From a virus: a stretch of 20,245 nt of DNA. The position numbers were made by a program, and so were the translations under genes. The stretch is taken from the IMG/VR virus record IMGVR_UViG_3300030389_000305, positions 4,760-25,004 of that record; one strand, given 5' to 3'. A model generated the notes under the pieces. The model searched no databases. It had not been told where the DNA came from and saw nothing but the letters and a program-made list of their open reading frames with translations. Shown here in pieces: positions 20,036-20,245 of the stretch. Position 1 is the stretch's first letter; every line of letters begins with the position of its first letter.

Positions 20036-20245
20036 TTAAAAGTCGATTTCGTCTGAACCAATAGGTGCATCAGCAGGGGACATATTTAAATTCCTACCTG
20101 CGTCTATTGATCTATTGTCAGACTCATAAATCTCCTTTTGTTTTTTATAGTCTGTCTCAATCTTTAAAGCAAGGAATTTTTTACCATTTGGATTATTTTT
20201 AGGTGTATTTGTGTAACCTGATGCTCTTAATGGAATAAAGTCTCC
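20036..20245 (-). CDS. C-terminal part of a protein with acidic, SSB-like tip (start outside window)
   Basis: The frame is open to the window edge on the minus strand; 69 residues are visible before the TAA at 20038-20036. Visible segments are GDFIPLRASGYTNTPKNNPN, GKKFLALKIETDYKKQ, and a polar, probably disordered end (MSPADAPIGS) finishing in DEIDF. An acidic tip with terminal Phe is typical of single-stranded-DNA-binding proteins, where it recruits partner proteins. The rest is too short to confirm an OB fold. It may belong to the replication region beyond the window. Confidence 0.5.
   Translation of the reverse strand, partial: GDFIPLRASGYTNTPKNNPNGKKFLALKIETDYKKQKEIYESDNRSIDAGRNLNMSPADAPIGSDEIDF

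Overview
The window reads as part of the genome of an AT-rich marine tailed phage, most likely a lambda-type siphovirus of picocyanobacteria (Prochlorococcus or Synechococcus). Two things suggest this. The left third is a tail-tip operon in the exact order of lambda H-M-L-K-I-J. The rest is made of small, tightly overlapping genes whose sequence style I associate with marine cyanophages. That host assignment is recognition from memory, not a search result.

Layout. (1) 1-6725, plus strand: the C-terminal part of the tape-measure protein, then gpM-, gpL-, gpK-, gpI- and gpJ-like tail-tip proteins, joined by short gaps or ATGA overlaps. (2) 6750-13373, plus strand: a large adhesin region. It starts and ends with fibers that share the same 52-residue C-terminal module. 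Between them lie three short MSxLKVN fibers alternating with two small fiber-associated proteins, a BppU-like baseplate protein, a small linker protein and a 578-residue fiber with ELNILDG repeats. (3) 13377-14678, plus strand: four small genes (coiled coil, membrane-anchored, zinc ribbon, C-terminally anchored). (4) 14662-16579, minus strand: a four-gene operon of one membrane protein and three proteins with Sec-type signal peptides. (5) 16623-17794, mostly plus strand: a TM/coiled-coil protein, small proteins and an NrdR-like zinc ribbon. (6) 17739-19807, minus strand: a chain of nine very small coupled genes, two of them under 60 residues, which look like early or accessory genes. (7) 19808-20035: a control region with palindromes. 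(8) 20036-20245, minus strand: the C-terminus of a further protein ending in an acidic, SSB-like tip.

How the parts work together. Region 1 builds the tail tip and ejects DNA. Region 2 supplies receptor-binding fibers in a modular set that looks suited to swapping. Regions 3-5 form an envelope-directed block in which most products carry a TM segment or signal peptide. Region 4 is the best candidate here for an undescribed system. No polymerase, integrase, terminase, endolysin (apart from the gpK peptidase domain), reverse transcriptase, tRNA or CRISPR was seen.
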